Source of the DNA: Ilumatobacteraceae bacterium
GTDB taxonomy: Bacteria; Actinomycetota; Acidimicrobiia; Acidimicrobiales; Ilumatobacteraceae
Direction: 5' to 3'
NCBI GenBank assembly: GCA_022843125.1
Contig: JALHOG010000008.1
Location: 1 to 64,000 of the forward strand
DNA length: 64,000 nucleotides
The notes below the pieces were generated by a model. That model was given only the letters and a program-made list of their open reading frames with translations, did not search any database and was not told where the DNA came from. Of the stretch, positions 33,809 to 42,435 are shown piece after piece. Made by a program: the position numbers and the translations under genes. Numbering within the stretch: position 1 is the first letter of the stretch; every line of letters begins with the position of its first letter.

Positions 33809-33882
33809 GCTCGTCCCGCCGGCGCACTGCGGGACGAGCAACCTGTGCGGTCCGCGCCTGTGGGTGTGCGGGCGCGGACCGC
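33809..33882 (+). terminator. Two tandem hairpins after the flavoenzyme gene
   Basis: Hairpin 1: GCTCGTCCCGC / GCGGGACGAGC (33809-33839, perfect 11-base stem, 9-base loop). Hairpin 2: GCGGTCCGCGCC / GGCGCGGACCGC (33847-33882, perfect 12-base stem, 12-base loop). Neither is followed by a T-run, as is common for actinobacterial terminators. The rest of the 33653-33954 gap shows nothing else apart from the -10 box of the next gene. Confidence 0.55.
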
Positions 33883-33954
33883 CCACAGGATCTCGTCGAT
33901 CGACCATCGAGACCGGTGCCCGGCGCACGTCGCGCTCCGCTAGGTTTGCCCGCC

Positions 33955-35154
33955 GTGACGGCGCGGGCGGTCAGGCGGGTCGCCCCCGCATCGATGGTCG
34001 TGGCCGGTGCGCTCCTGGCGGCGTGTTCGTCGCCGGGGGACGATGTCGCCGCATCACCGACGGTGACCGCCACGACGGCCGTGCCGGTGACGACCCGACC
34101 GATCGACCTGACGACGTCGGTGCCGGCGTTGCCGGCGCCGATCGTCGGCGCCGATCTGCCGCCTCCGCCGACTCCTGCGACGAACACCGAGCCGTCGCCC
34201 GGCGTCGACGAACCGGCGCAGCGTGGCGCGCCGAGCCCGCTGGAGCGGCCGACCGGATTCGCCCGTTTCGAACCGCAGGGAGCGTTCACGGAGTACGCGC
34301 CGTTGACCGGTCTCACGTTCGACGCGTCGCTCGCCGATCTGGCGGCGCTGGCCGTGAAGATCGACAACGCGCCGCAGGGGCAACCCCAGTTCAACCTCGC
34401 CGATGCCGACATCGTGTTCGAGGAGAACGTCGAGGGCGTCACCCGCTTCGTCGCGGTGTACCACACCACCATGCCCGACCGGATCGGCCCGGTGCGCTCG
34501 GCGCGGACGGGTGACCTCGACATCGTCGCCGGGCTCAACCGACCGATCCTCGCCTGGTCGGGCGGCAACGCCGCTGTGACGACCAAGGTCCGTGGCGCGC
34601 ACGAGTTCGGGTGGTTGGCGAATCTCTCGGCGCAGCGCACCGACTGCTTCTGGCGCAGCGGCACGCGGGGCGCGCCGCACAACCTGATGCTCGATCCGAT
34701 CTGTGCTCGTGAGAGCGCAACGTTCGCAGGCCCGGCGCGCCCGGTCTTCACGCACGGGTACGGCGAGGTCGCGAGCGCCGGTGTGCCCACACGCGACTTC
34801 ACGGTGGCCATGAGCGGTATCACGCCGGAGTGGCGCTGGGACTCGGAAGTCGGCCGGTACCTGCGGAGTCAACGGGGTGGGCCGCATGTCGACGTCGACG
34901 GTGAGCGGATCGGCGCCGAGAACGTCGTGGTGCTCGAGGTCAAGTACGTCACGTCCGCAGCCGACGCCCAGTCACCCGAAGCCGTCACCGTCGGGTTCGG
35001 TCCGGCGACGGTCCACCGCGACGGGGTCGCGATCGCCGGCACCTGGTCGCGAGTCGACCGCTTCGCTCCGATCACCCTGCTCGACATCGCAGGTGACCCA
35101 CTGCCGCTCGCACCGGGGATCACCTTCGTCGAGCTCCCGCGACGTCGCGACTGA
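33955..35154 (+). CDS. DUF3048 lipoprotein (YerB-like)
   Basis: 399 residues from GTG 33955. Signal VRRVAPASMVVAGALLAACSS with lipobox. A Thr/Pro-rich linker runs to about residue 105. The DUF3048 core follows: PLTGLTFDASLADLAALAVKIDNAP, QFNLADADIVFEENVEGVTRFVAVYH, RIGPVRSARTGDLDIV and a second half with WRWDSEVGRYLRSQRGGPH. The family is extracytoplasmic with unknown role; YerB in Bacillus is a lipoprotein. TAGGTT (33941-33946) ends eight bases before the start, suggesting a leaderless mRNA. It ends before a strong hairpin shared with the convergent solute-binding protein gene. Confidence 0.88.
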   Translation: MTARAVRRVAPASMVVAGALLAACSSPGDDVAASPTVTATTAVPVTTRPIDLTTSVPALPAPIVGADLPPPPTPATNTEPSPGVDEPAQRGAPSPLERPTGFARFEPQGAFTEYAPLTGLTFDASLADLAALAVKIDNAPQGQPQFNLADADIVFEENVEGVTRFVAVYHTTMPDRIGPVRSARTGDLDIVAGLNRPILAWSGGNAAVTTKVRGAHEFGWLANLSAQRTDCFWRSGTRGAPHNLMLDPICARESATFAGPARPVFTHGYGEVASAGVPTRDFTVAMSGITPEWRWDSEVGRYLRSQRGGPHVDVDGERIGAENVVVLEVKYVTSAADAQSPEAVTVGFGPATVHRDGVAIAGTWSRVDRFAPITLLDIAGDPLPLAPGITFVELPRRRD

Positions 35155-35175
35155 CGATCGGGCTGACCAACGGCG

Positions 35176-35218
35176 ACGGGCCCGCCCGACCGGCTGATCG
35201 CCGGCCGGACGGGCCCGT
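35176..35218. terminator. Bidirectional hairpin terminator
   Basis: 19-base arms with two mismatches and a 5-base loop (tgatc), built on ACGGGCCCG and CGGGCCCGT ends. It lies between two convergent genes and can act in both directions. Confidence 0.75.
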
Positions 35219-35268
35219 TGCAGTACACCCCCGGCCGAGGCCGGATGGTTGCTCAGTTCACGTGTTGG

Positions 35269-36540
35269 TCAGACGCCCCAGAGCGCCTTGAAGTCGTCGG
35301 CCATGGTGTCCGGCGTCCAGTCGCCGCCGCAGCAGTCGAGGATCTCCTGGGCGGTCGCGGCATCCTCGACGATGAACGTCGGCAGCGATGCCGCCGCGCG
35401 CTCCTCGGTGAGCTCCATGCCGAGGGACAGGCGGGCGGCTGCATCGACCATGAGCCACGCCGAGTAGGCCTTCGGGTTGGCGGCCCATGCACCCATCGTG
35501 CCGGCGACGATCTCTTCGAGGCCAAAGGCCGAGAAGTCCTGACCGTAGACGGTCACCTGCTCGAGCAGGCCGGCGCTCTCGAGTGCAGCGGTGACGCCGA
35601 ATGGCAGCGAGCCGAACGAGAAGAACGCGTAGTCGATCTCCGGGTTGGCCTGCAGCTGCGAGGCGACCGCGGCCGGGACCTCGCCACCCACGAGCTGCGG
35701 GATGGTGATGTTCAGCTCGGTGTACTGGCAGGTCGGGCAGTTCTGCTCGAGCTCGGCGATGTAGGCGTCGGTCTCGGCCTTCAGGACAGCGAAGTCGGGG
35801 ATGCTGACGATCAAGATGTTGGCTGCGCCGCCCGAATCGACGATCGCCCAGTTCGCCATGAGCGGACCGGACTTCTCGACGAACGATGCGTCGCCGCACT
35901 GCGTCCAGACGTTGCTCTCCTCGCTCGGAGCCGTCGTGTCGTAGCACGACAGCATCCGGATGCCGGCCTCGGCGGCAGCCTGTGCCTGCGCCTCGTACAG
36001 CGCGGGCGAGAGGCCCGAGCTGGCGATGAAGTCGACGCCGGCGTCGATGGCCTGCTGCATGTACGGACCGGGGTTGGCGCTCTCGGAGCTGATCACGAGC
36101 AGCTCCCAGCCGAGCGCCGCGGTGGCCTCTTCGAAGCCCGCGGTGATGTACGGGCACGACTCGAGTTCGCACTCGAGCCACGCGATGGTCTGCGGCTCGG
36201 GCACACCCGTGAGCGGGATCGTCACGCCGATCGGCTGGTTCGGGTCGCTGAACTGCTCGACGGCTGCCATGGCAGCGGCCATGCCCGGGTCGTCAGCGGC
36301 TGCGGTCTCTTCTGCGGGTGCCGTCTCCTCGGCGGGTGCCGTCTCCTCCGCGGGTGCCGTCTCCTCGGCGGGAGCGGTGTCTTCTGCTGGTGCGGTCTCC
36401 TCGGCGGGTGCCGTCTCCTCCGCGGGTGCCGTCTCCTCGGCGGCAGCCGTGTCGTCTGCGCTCTCGTCGTCGCCGCCGCACGCGGCGACGAGCAACGAGC
36501 CGCACATCAGTGCAGCAGCGATCTTCCGATATCTGGTCAT
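35269..36540 (-). CDS. Periplasmic-binding lipoprotein of a ribose-type ABC importer
   Basis: 423 residues. Signal MTRYRKIAAALMCGSLLVAAC with lipobox (V-A-A-C), then about 50 residues of E-E-T-A-P-A repeats as a spacer. The type I binding fold follows: IGVTIPLTGVPEPQ, EATAALGWELLVISSE, GPYMQQAIDAGVDFIASSGLSPALYEAQ, VYGQDFSAFGLEEIVAGTMGAW. Pairs of Cys (ECELESC, NCPTC, DCC) may form disulphides. Divergent from the matching ATPase and permease genes, with a shared 166-base promoter region. The ATG follows a strong ribosome site (aggggga). Ligand unknown: sugar or another small organic. Confidence 0.87.
   Translation of the reverse strand: MTRYRKIAAALMCGSLLVAACGGDDESADDTAAAEETAPAEETAPAEETAPAEDTAPAEETAPAEETAPAEETAPAEETAAADDPGMAAAMAAVEQFSDPNQPIGVTIPLTGVPEPQTIAWLECELESCPYITAGFEEATAALGWELLVISSESANPGPYMQQAIDAGVDFIASSGLSPALYEAQAQAAAEAGIRMLSCYDTTAPSEESNVWTQCGDASFVEKSGPLMANWAIVDSGGAANILIVSIPDFAVLKAETDAYIAELEQNCPTCQYTELNITIPQLVGGEVPAAVASQLQANPEIDYAFFSFGSLPFGVTAALESAGLLEQVTVYGQDFSAFGLEEIVAGTMGAWAANPKAYSAWLMVDAAARLSLGMELTEERAAASLPTFIVEDAATAQEILDCCGGDWTPDTMADDFKALWGV
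36302..36445 (-). repeat. Eight tandem 18-base units (ETAPAE linker)
   Basis: Eight units of 18 bases with few substitutions, each encoding E-E/D-T-A-P/A-A. They form the linker after the lipobox of the binding protein. Unit number may vary between strains through slippage. Confidence 0.85.
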
Positions 36541-36706
36541 GTAGATCCCCCTTAGGAGCCCCTCGACACGCCCCTCGCGGCGAGCTGGCGAAGGGTACTT
36601 TATTTAGACGCCCAACAGTTTTCCAGTTAGTGTTTCGCCAGGGGTGACCGGCACTGCGCCGGTCTGGCTGCAGGATGATCGAATTCGATCCGGATCGGGG
36701 GACCGC
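36541..36706. promoter_or_regulatory. Divergent promoter region of the ABC importer
   Basis: 166 bases, locally A/T-rich (36595-36640). On the minus strand TAAAGT near 36600 can be a -10 box for the binding-protein gene. GGCGAA (36590s) and TTCGCC (36630s) bracket the A/T-rich part as an inverted pair, a possible regulator site. No local regulator gene is present. Confidence 0.4.
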
Positions 36707-38224
36707 GTGACCAGTGTGCTGCGCATCGAACACCTATCGAAGACGTTCCCGGGGCAGGTCGCGCTCTCCGACGTCTCGATCGACGTCGCCGCCGGCGAGG
36801 TGCATGCGCTCGTCGGTCAGAACGGTTCGGGCAAGTCGACCTTGATCAAGGTCCTCGCCGGTTACCACCAGCCCGACGGTGGTGAGCGCCGAGCCTGGGT
36901 GCGCGACGAGCCGCTCGAGCTCGGCGACGGTCAGGCAGCGATCGCAGCCGGGATCCGCTTCGTCCACCAGGATCTCGGCCTCGTCGGCATGCTCAACGCC
37001 GTCGAGAACATCGCGCTCACCGCCGGGTACCAGACCGGTCGTGGGGCGCGCATCCGCTGGCGCGACGAGGCGCGGCGCACCACCGAGGCCCTCGACCGGC
37101 TCGGGCTCGGCCACGTCGACATCAAGTCCCCGGTCGACTCGTTGCCACCGTCGCACCGCACCGCGATCGCGATCGCGCGCGCCCTCGTCGGCTGGGAGGA
37201 GGGCGCTCACCTGCTGATCCTCGACGAACCGACTGCGACCCTGCCCGGCGATGATGTCGAGCGGTTGTTCGAGGTGATCCACCGGTTGAAGGCCCGTGGC
37301 GTGTCGATCCTCTACGTCTCGCACCACCTCGACGAGGTCTTCGAATTGGCCGACCGCGTGACGGTGCTGCGTGACGGCAAGAAGACCGCGTCGGTGCCGG
37401 TCGGCGACCTCGATCACAAGGGGCTCGTCGAGCTGATCGTGGGCCACCACATCGAGACCACGAGCGCGACCGATGCCGCTGTCGAGGGCGAACCGACGCT
37501 GGCCGTGCGCGGGCTGTCAGGTGGCAGTGTGCACGGCGTCGATTTCGACGCATGGCCGGGCGAGATCGTCGGCCTCGCCGGGATCACGGGGTCGGGCCGC
37601 GAGCACGTGCTCGGGTTGATCGCCGGTCAGCTGCCGCGCGACGGCGGCACGGTGATGCTCGAGGGCTCGGCGATCGAGAACTTCCAGCCGCGCCAGGCGA
37701 TCCAGGCGGGCGTCGCGTTCGTGCCGGCCGAGCGCGGGCTGCGCGGCACGATCGGTCCGATGAGCGTGCGCGAGAACCTGTCGATCTGCGACGTCGGCCG
37801 GCACTTCCTGAAGGGTCGGCTGCGGCGGGGCGACGAGGTCGGCGAGACGAACGACTGGATCGATCGGCTCGCCATCAAGACCTCCGGTACCGAGGCGTTG
37901 ATCGGCTCTCTGAGTGGAGGCAATCAACAGAAAGTGATGTTCGGGAAGGCCCTCCGGCTCGCTCCGAAGTTGCTGCTGCTCGACGAGCCGACGCAGGGCA
38001 TCGACATCGGCGCCAAAGACCAGATCCACCGCCTCGTCGACGAGGCGTCGGCGCAGGGCGTCGTGACGGTCGTGGCGTCGACCGACACCGACGAGCTGGT
38101 GCGCCTGTGCCACCGTGTCATCGTTCTCGCCAACGGGCGGGTGGTGGCCACGCTCGTCGGCGACCACATCGCCACCGAACACATCGAACACACCCAGCTC
38201 GAGAGCTCACGGAGGGCCTCATGA
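36707..38224 (+). CDS. Sugar-type ABC transporter ATP-binding protein (RbsA/XylG-like, two NBDs)
   Basis: 505 residues, two fused nucleotide-binding domains. N half: Walker A GQNGSGKST, a degenerate signature (LPPSHRTAIAIARAL), Walker B LLILDEPTATLP, switch His in YVSHHLDEV. C half: degenerate Walker A (GITGSGREH), canonical signature LSGGNQQKVMFGKAL, Walker B LLLLDEPTQGID. This split of intact and altered motifs is normal for RbsA-like ATPases. Start GTG 36707 follows cggggga. ATGA overlap with the permease. It works with the divergent binding lipoprotein. Confidence 0.92.
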   Translation: MTSVLRIEHLSKTFPGQVALSDVSIDVAAGEVHALVGQNGSGKSTLIKVLAGYHQPDGGERRAWVRDEPLELGDGQAAIAAGIRFVHQDLGLVGMLNAVENIALTAGYQTGRGARIRWRDEARRTTEALDRLGLGHVDIKSPVDSLPPSHRTAIAIARALVGWEEGAHLLILDEPTATLPGDDVERLFEVIHRLKARGVSILYVSHHLDEVFELADRVTVLRDGKKTASVPVGDLDHKGLVELIVGHHIETTSATDAAVEGEPTLAVRGLSGGSVHGVDFDAWPGEIVGLAGITGSGREHVLGLIAGQLPRDGGTVMLEGSAIENFQPRQAIQAGVAFVPAERGLRGTIGPMSVRENLSICDVGRHFLKGRLRRGDEVGETNDWIDRLAIKTSGTEALIGSLSGGNQQKVMFGKALRLAPKLLLLDEPTQGIDIGAKDQIHRLVDEASAQGVVTVVASTDTDELVRLCHRVIVLANGRVVATLVGDHIATEHIEHTQLESSRRAS

Positions 38225-39258
38225 TCCAGCGTTTGCGCTTCGACAAGTACAGCGCCCTCTACCTGTGGGCGCTGTTCATGGTATTCTTCACCGCCACGAA
38301 GGGCGGCACGTTCCTGAGCTGGACCTCGTTCAAGCTCGTGCTCACCGACCCGGCTGCGTACACCGGTGCGTTGGCGCTCGCGTTCCTCGTACCGCTCGCC
38401 ACCGGCACCTACGACCTGGCGATCGGCGCCAACATGTCGATGGCACTCGTGATCTCGGCGCACCTCGCCAGCACCGACAAGACGTCCGACGTCGCAGCGA
38501 TGTTCATCGCGCTCGGCGCGTGCGGCATCGCCGGGTTCGTCAGCGGGTTCTTCGTGGTCAAGCTGCGCGTCAACAGCTTCATCGCGACACTCGGCATGAG
38601 TCAGGTGATCACCGCGTTCATCCAGTTGACATCGAGTCAGTCGATCAACAGCGCGTTCAGCGACGGCTACCGAGACATCGGCCGGCGCGAGCTGTTCGGC
38701 CTGCCGCTGTTCATGTACTACCTCGCGATCCTCGCGATCATCGTGTGGTACGTGTTCGAGCACACGCCGGTCGGCCGTCACATGTTCGCCACCGGCGGCA
38801 ATCCGGAAGCCGCCCGCCTCGCCGGCCTGCGGACCGACCGGCTCGTCTGGGGTTCGCTCGTCGCGTCCGGGATGATCGCCGGGTTCGCCGGGATCATCGC
38901 CACGTGGAAGGTCGGCAACTACGCCGCGACCTTCGGCCCGGGGTTCCTGTTCCCGGCGATCGCCGCTGTGTTCTTCGGCGCTTCGCAGCTCAAGGGCCGC
39001 CCGAACGTGTGGGGCACGTTCATCGCCCTCTACGCGCTCGCGTGGGGCATCAAGGGCCTGCAGCTCACCTTCATCTCGAACACCCGCTGGATCGAGCCGC
39101 TGTTCCAGGGTGTGTCGTTGCTTGCCGCAGTCTCGCTCGCCAGCCACCAGGGCATCGTGAAGATCCGCAAGCGCAAGGGCGGTGCCGACGGCGACGCGCC
39201 GTCGACGCCCGCAATCAGCGCCGATGCTCCTACACCGGCGGCACAGGCCACGGTCTGA
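38221..39258 (+). CDS. Ribose/xylose-type ABC permease (RbsC-like)
   Basis: 345 residues, about ten hydrophobic segments. LAFLVPLATGTYDLAIGANMSMAL, IALGACGIAGFVSGFFVVKLRVNSFIATLGM, GRHMFATGGNPEAARLAGLRTDR and the FGASQLKGRPNVWGTFI loop are typical of the BPD_transp_2 (RbsC/XylH) group. A 30-residue Ala/Pro/Thr-rich cytosolic tail ends the protein. ATG overlaps the ATPase stop. The next gene (DUF35) starts 65 bases later and may share the transcript. Confidence 0.92.
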   Translation: MIQRLRFDKYSALYLWALFMVFFTATKGGTFLSWTSFKLVLTDPAAYTGALALAFLVPLATGTYDLAIGANMSMALVISAHLASTDKTSDVAAMFIALGACGIAGFVSGFFVVKLRVNSFIATLGMSQVITAFIQLTSSQSINSAFSDGYRDIGRRELFGLPLFMYYLAILAIIVWYVFEHTPVGRHMFATGGNPEAARLAGLRTDRLVWGSLVASGMIAGFAGIIATWKVGNYAATFGPGFLFPAIAAVFFGASQLKGRPNVWGTFIALYALAWGIKGLQLTFISNTRWIEPLFQGVSLLAAVSLASHQGIVKIRKRKGGADGDAPSTPAISADAPTPAAQATV

Positions 39259-39322
39259 AGCCCGGCATCATCGACTTACTAGAGTCGTTGACGAGTTTCT
39301 CTCGCCGCGCTCCGGAGGGCCC

Positions 39323-39730
39323 ATGACATCGACGTACAGCATCGACCTCCTCACGCTGGTCGACGGTGCGCCACGCCTGATCGGGGCACGTTGCCCGTCA
39401 TGCGCAAAGCACGTGTTCCCGGCGCAGGCGGCGTGCGCTCGCTGCGGTGCCACCACCGAGTCGGCGGTGCTCCCGGCCGAGGGCACCGTGTGGAGCTGGA
39501 CCGTGCAGCGGCTCGCGCCCAAGCCCCCATTCACGGTCGATGGCGAGTTCGAGCCGTTCGCCGTCGCGTACGTCGACCTCGGGTTGCTGAAGGTGGAGAG
39601 CCGCCTGGCCGGTCGCGCCCCTGCCGAATGGCGCATCGGCGACCGCGTCCGGCTCGCCGTGGCCGGCGACGACCGTTCGCCGGCCTACTGGTTCGAGTCT
39701 GCATCCGAGTTCGACGAGGTGTCGGCGTGA
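39323..39730 (+). CDS. DUF35 Zn-ribbon/OB-fold protein
   Basis: 135 residues. A rubredoxin-like zinc ribbon CPSCAKHVFPAQAACARCG (C-x2-C, C-x2-C) at about 24-42, then an OB-fold (GTVWSWTVQRLAPKPPF, FEPFAVAYVDLG, WRIGDRVRLAV). DUF35 proteins bind acyl-CoA and partner thiolase-fold enzymes, as in archaeal HMG-CoA synthesis and in the Ltp2 steroid side-chain aldolase. The next gene is a thiolase-fold protein overlapping by four bases, matching this pairing. Ribosome site ggaggg before the ATG. Confidence 0.9.
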   Translation: MTSTYSIDLLTLVDGAPRLIGARCPSCAKHVFPAQAACARCGATTESAVLPAEGTVWSWTVQRLAPKPPFTVDGEFEPFAVAYVDLGLLKVESRLAGRAPAEWRIGDRVRLAVAGDDRSPAYWFESASEFDEVSA

Positions 39731-40878
39731 CGGTCTCGATCGTCGGGGTCGGGCTACACCCATTCGGCCGGCACGACATCTCGGGCCGCGAGATGGGTCT
39801 CGTCGCGGCCCGCGCAGCCCTGCGCGATGCGGGTCTCGAGTGGAGCGACGTGCAGTTCGCCGCCGGCGGAAGCCGCGACAGCGGGCATGCGGCAGCGCTC
39901 GTCAGCGAGCTCGGGCTCTCGGGCGTGCCCTTCATCGGCGTCTACAACGGCTGCGGGACCGGTGGGAGCGCCCTGCTCACCGCGACGCAGGCGATCGAGT
40001 CGGGCGCCGCCGACATCGCTCTCGCGGTCGGCTTCGACAAGCACGCGCGAGGTGCGTTCGGTTCGAATCCCGCCGACTACGGCCTCCCGGCCTGGTACGC
40101 CGAGGCGGGCATGATGGTCACCACCCAGTTCTTCGCGTTGAAGCTCCAGCGGTACCTCCACGATCACGGTCTCGACGCCGGCCTGCTCGCCGAGATCGCT
40201 GCAAAAGCGCTCCGGAACGGTTCCATCACGCCCCACGCATGGCGGCGCAAGCCGATCCCGGCGGCCGACATCGCGGCGGCGCCGATGGTCAACGACCCGC
40301 TCACCTCGTACATGTTCTGCAGTCCGAGCGAGGGGGGCGCGGCGGTCGTGCTGGCCTCGCCCGCGGCGGCGGCGCGCCTCGCGACGCGTGTCGCGGTGCC
40401 CGCGGTCTCGGTGCGTGCGATCTCGTTTCGCACGCGGCAGTTCGGCACGTTCGAGGTGTTCAACCCGTCGCTGTCCGACGAGATCACGCCCGGCCCGACG
40501 GTGCAGGCCGCCGCGGCGGCGTTCGAGGCGGCTGGCATCGGCCCGTCCGACATCGACGTGGCCCAGCTCCAGGACACCGAAGCGGGGGCCGAGCTGATGC
40601 ACCTCGCCGAGTGCGGCTTCTGCGAGCACGGGGAGCAGGACCGGCTGATCCGCGACGGCGATCTCGAGATCGGCGGTCGCATCCCGGTCAACACCGACGG
40701 CGGGTTGATCGCCAACGGTGAGCCGATCGGCGCCAGCGGCCTGCGTCAGGTGATCGAGTGTGTGCTGCAGCTCCAGCGTCGAGCGGGGGAGCGGCAGGTG
40801 CCGGGCGATCCGCGCACGGCGTTCACGCAGGTCTACGGCGCTCCAGGGATCAGCGCCTGCACGGTGCTCGCCCGATGA
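39727..40878 (+). CDS. Thiolase-fold protein (lipid-transfer/aldolase-like), lacking the GHP histidine
   Basis: 383 residues. The nucleophile-region Cys lies in VYNGCGTGGSALLTATQAIESG (about residue 77). The C-terminal motif that is G-H-P-x-G-A-(T/S)-G in thiolases reads NGEPIGASGLRQ, so the catalytic His is Glu. The middle holds FSPSEGG-like AAVVL strands. With the DUF35 partner directly in front, it resembles the SCP-x/Ltp2 group, where some members act as retro-aldolases instead of thiolases. GTGA overlap with DUF35, ATGA with the CoA ligase. Substrate not evident. Confidence 0.87.
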   Translation: MTVSIVGVGLHPFGRHDISGREMGLVAARAALRDAGLEWSDVQFAAGGSRDSGHAAALVSELGLSGVPFIGVYNGCGTGGSALLTATQAIESGAADIALAVGFDKHARGAFGSNPADYGLPAWYAEAGMMVTTQFFALKLQRYLHDHGLDAGLLAEIAAKALRNGSITPHAWRRKPIPAADIAAAPMVNDPLTSYMFCSPSEGGAAVVLASPAAAARLATRVAVPAVSVRAISFRTRQFGTFEVFNPSLSDEITPGPTVQAAAAAFEAAGIGPSDIDVAQLQDTEAGAELMHLAECGFCEHGEQDRLIRDGDLEIGGRIPVNTDGGLIANGEPIGASGLRQVIECVLQLQRRAGERQVPGDPRTAFTQVYGAPGISACTVLAR

Positions 40879-42392
40879 TCGCGGTGCCACTGCTCGAGCG
40901 TGCGGCGGCCGAGCCCGACGGTTGGGCGTTGCGCGGCGACGGGGACGACGTCAGCACGTGGGCGCAGGTCGCCGAGGCGGTCACGCGGCTCGCTGCCGCG
41001 ATCCAGTCCTACGATCTCGGGCCCGGCCGACGCGTGCTGGTCGTGGCCCACAACCATCCCGCCACCGTGGTTGCGCATGCTGCAGCGCTGCTGGGCGAGG
41101 CGTCGTCGGTCCCGGTGAACTTCCACCTCACGGCCGGCGAGATCGAGTACATCGTCGGTGAGTCGGGGGCGCGCCTCGCGTTCGTCGACGCTGCGACCGA
41201 GGCCGCCACGCGCGAGGCGGTGGCCGGACGGAACGTCACGGTGGTGCGGTTGCCAGAAGCGGGGATCGTCGGCGCCGACCTCGACGCGTTCGTCGATGGC
41301 CACGATCCGATCGCGTTGCACGCCGCGCAGCGCGTGATCCCGAACCTGCTGTTCACGTCGGGCACGACGGGCCGGCCGAAGGCGGTTCAGCTCCCCCCGA
41401 AGACGATCGGCGACTCGCCCGACCTGACCGGCTTCCTCGCGCATGCGGGCAGCCATCGGCTGGTGTCGCTCGGAGCCCACCTCGTGGTCGGGCCGCTCTA
41501 CCACAACGGTCCGCTCACGGCGGTCCGGTTGCTGGTGTGCGGCGTGCCGGTCGTCGTGTGCGGGCGGTTCGACGCCGAGGGTGCACTGGCGGCGATCGCC
41601 GTGCACCGGATCGAGAGCTCGATCATGGTGCCGACCCATTTCGTTCGGATGCTCGCCCTGGCGCCCGAGGTGCGGACGCGCCACGACGTGTCGTCGCTGC
41701 GCAGCGTCGCCCACACCGGCGGGGCGTGCCCGGTCGACGTGAAGCGGGCGATGATCGACTGGTGGGGGCCGGTGCTGTCCGAGTCGTACGGCGGCACCGA
41801 GTCGGGAACGGTGTGCTCGATCAACTCGACCGACTGGCTCGCGCATCCCGGTTCGGTCGGGCGGGCAGCGGCGCCGTTCGAGGCGCTCGTGCTCGACGAG
41901 TCGGGCAACGAGCTGCCCGTGGGCAGCGAGGGTCGGCTCTACTTCCGCGACACCACGGGGCGCGGGATCGTCTACGAGGGAGACCCCGACAAGACCGCCG
42001 ACGCCCACATCGCGCCGGGCGTGTTCACGCTCGGCGAGATCGGTCGCATCGACGACGACGGGTTCGTCTACATCACCGACCGCTTCTCCGACATGGTCGT
42101 GTCCGGTGGAGTCAACATCTATCCGGCCGAAGCCGAGCAGGTGCTCGTGCGGCACCCCGACGTGGTCGATGCGGCGTGCATCGGCGTGCCCGACGCCGAG
42201 ATGGGGGAGCGCATGATCGGCCTGGTGCAGCTCCGGCCTGGGGCCGACACGCGGCCCGAGGCGCTGCTCGCATGGTGCCGGGCCGACCTCGCCGGTTACA
42301 AATGTCCCAAGGAGTTGCGGTTCGTCGCCGAGGTGCCGCGCAACCCGATGGGGAAGATCGACAAGAAGACGCTGAGGCAGACGGTCACCTGA
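40875..42392 (+). CDS. Acyl-CoA synthetase (AMP-forming)
   Basis: 505 residues. AMP-binding motif LLFTSGTTGRPKAVQLP at about 157-173, SESYGGTESG near 304, ADPHIAPGVFTLGEIGRIDDDGFVYITDR near 380-400, and the catalytic Lys in NPMGKIDKKTL near the end. These are the A3, A5, A7-A8 and A10 motifs of the ANL family. It activates a carboxylic acid to the CoA thioester, feeding the thiolase-fold enzyme beside it. Acid unknown; the binding pocket cannot be read with confidence. Confidence 0.92.
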   Translation: MIAVPLLERAAAEPDGWALRGDGDDVSTWAQVAEAVTRLAAAIQSYDLGPGRRVLVVAHNHPATVVAHAAALLGEASSVPVNFHLTAGEIEYIVGESGARLAFVDAATEAATREAVAGRNVTVVRLPEAGIVGADLDAFVDGHDPIALHAAQRVIPNLLFTSGTTGRPKAVQLPPKTIGDSPDLTGFLAHAGSHRLVSLGAHLVVGPLYHNGPLTAVRLLVCGVPVVVCGRFDAEGALAAIAVHRIESSIMVPTHFVRMLALAPEVRTRHDVSSLRSVAHTGGACPVDVKRAMIDWWGPVLSESYGGTESGTVCSINSTDWLAHPGSVGRAAAPFEALVLDESGNELPVGSEGRLYFRDTTGRGIVYEGDPDKTADAHIAPGVFTLGEIGRIDDDGFVYITDRFSDMVVSGGVNIYPAEAEQVLVRHPDVVDAACIGVPDAEMGERMIGLVQLRPGADTRPEALLAWCRADLAGYKCPKELRFVAEVPRNPMGKIDKKTLRQTVT

Positions 42393-42435
42393 CCGCCCGC
42401 CGGCTGGCAACCCGCCGACTGAAACGAGGAGACCC

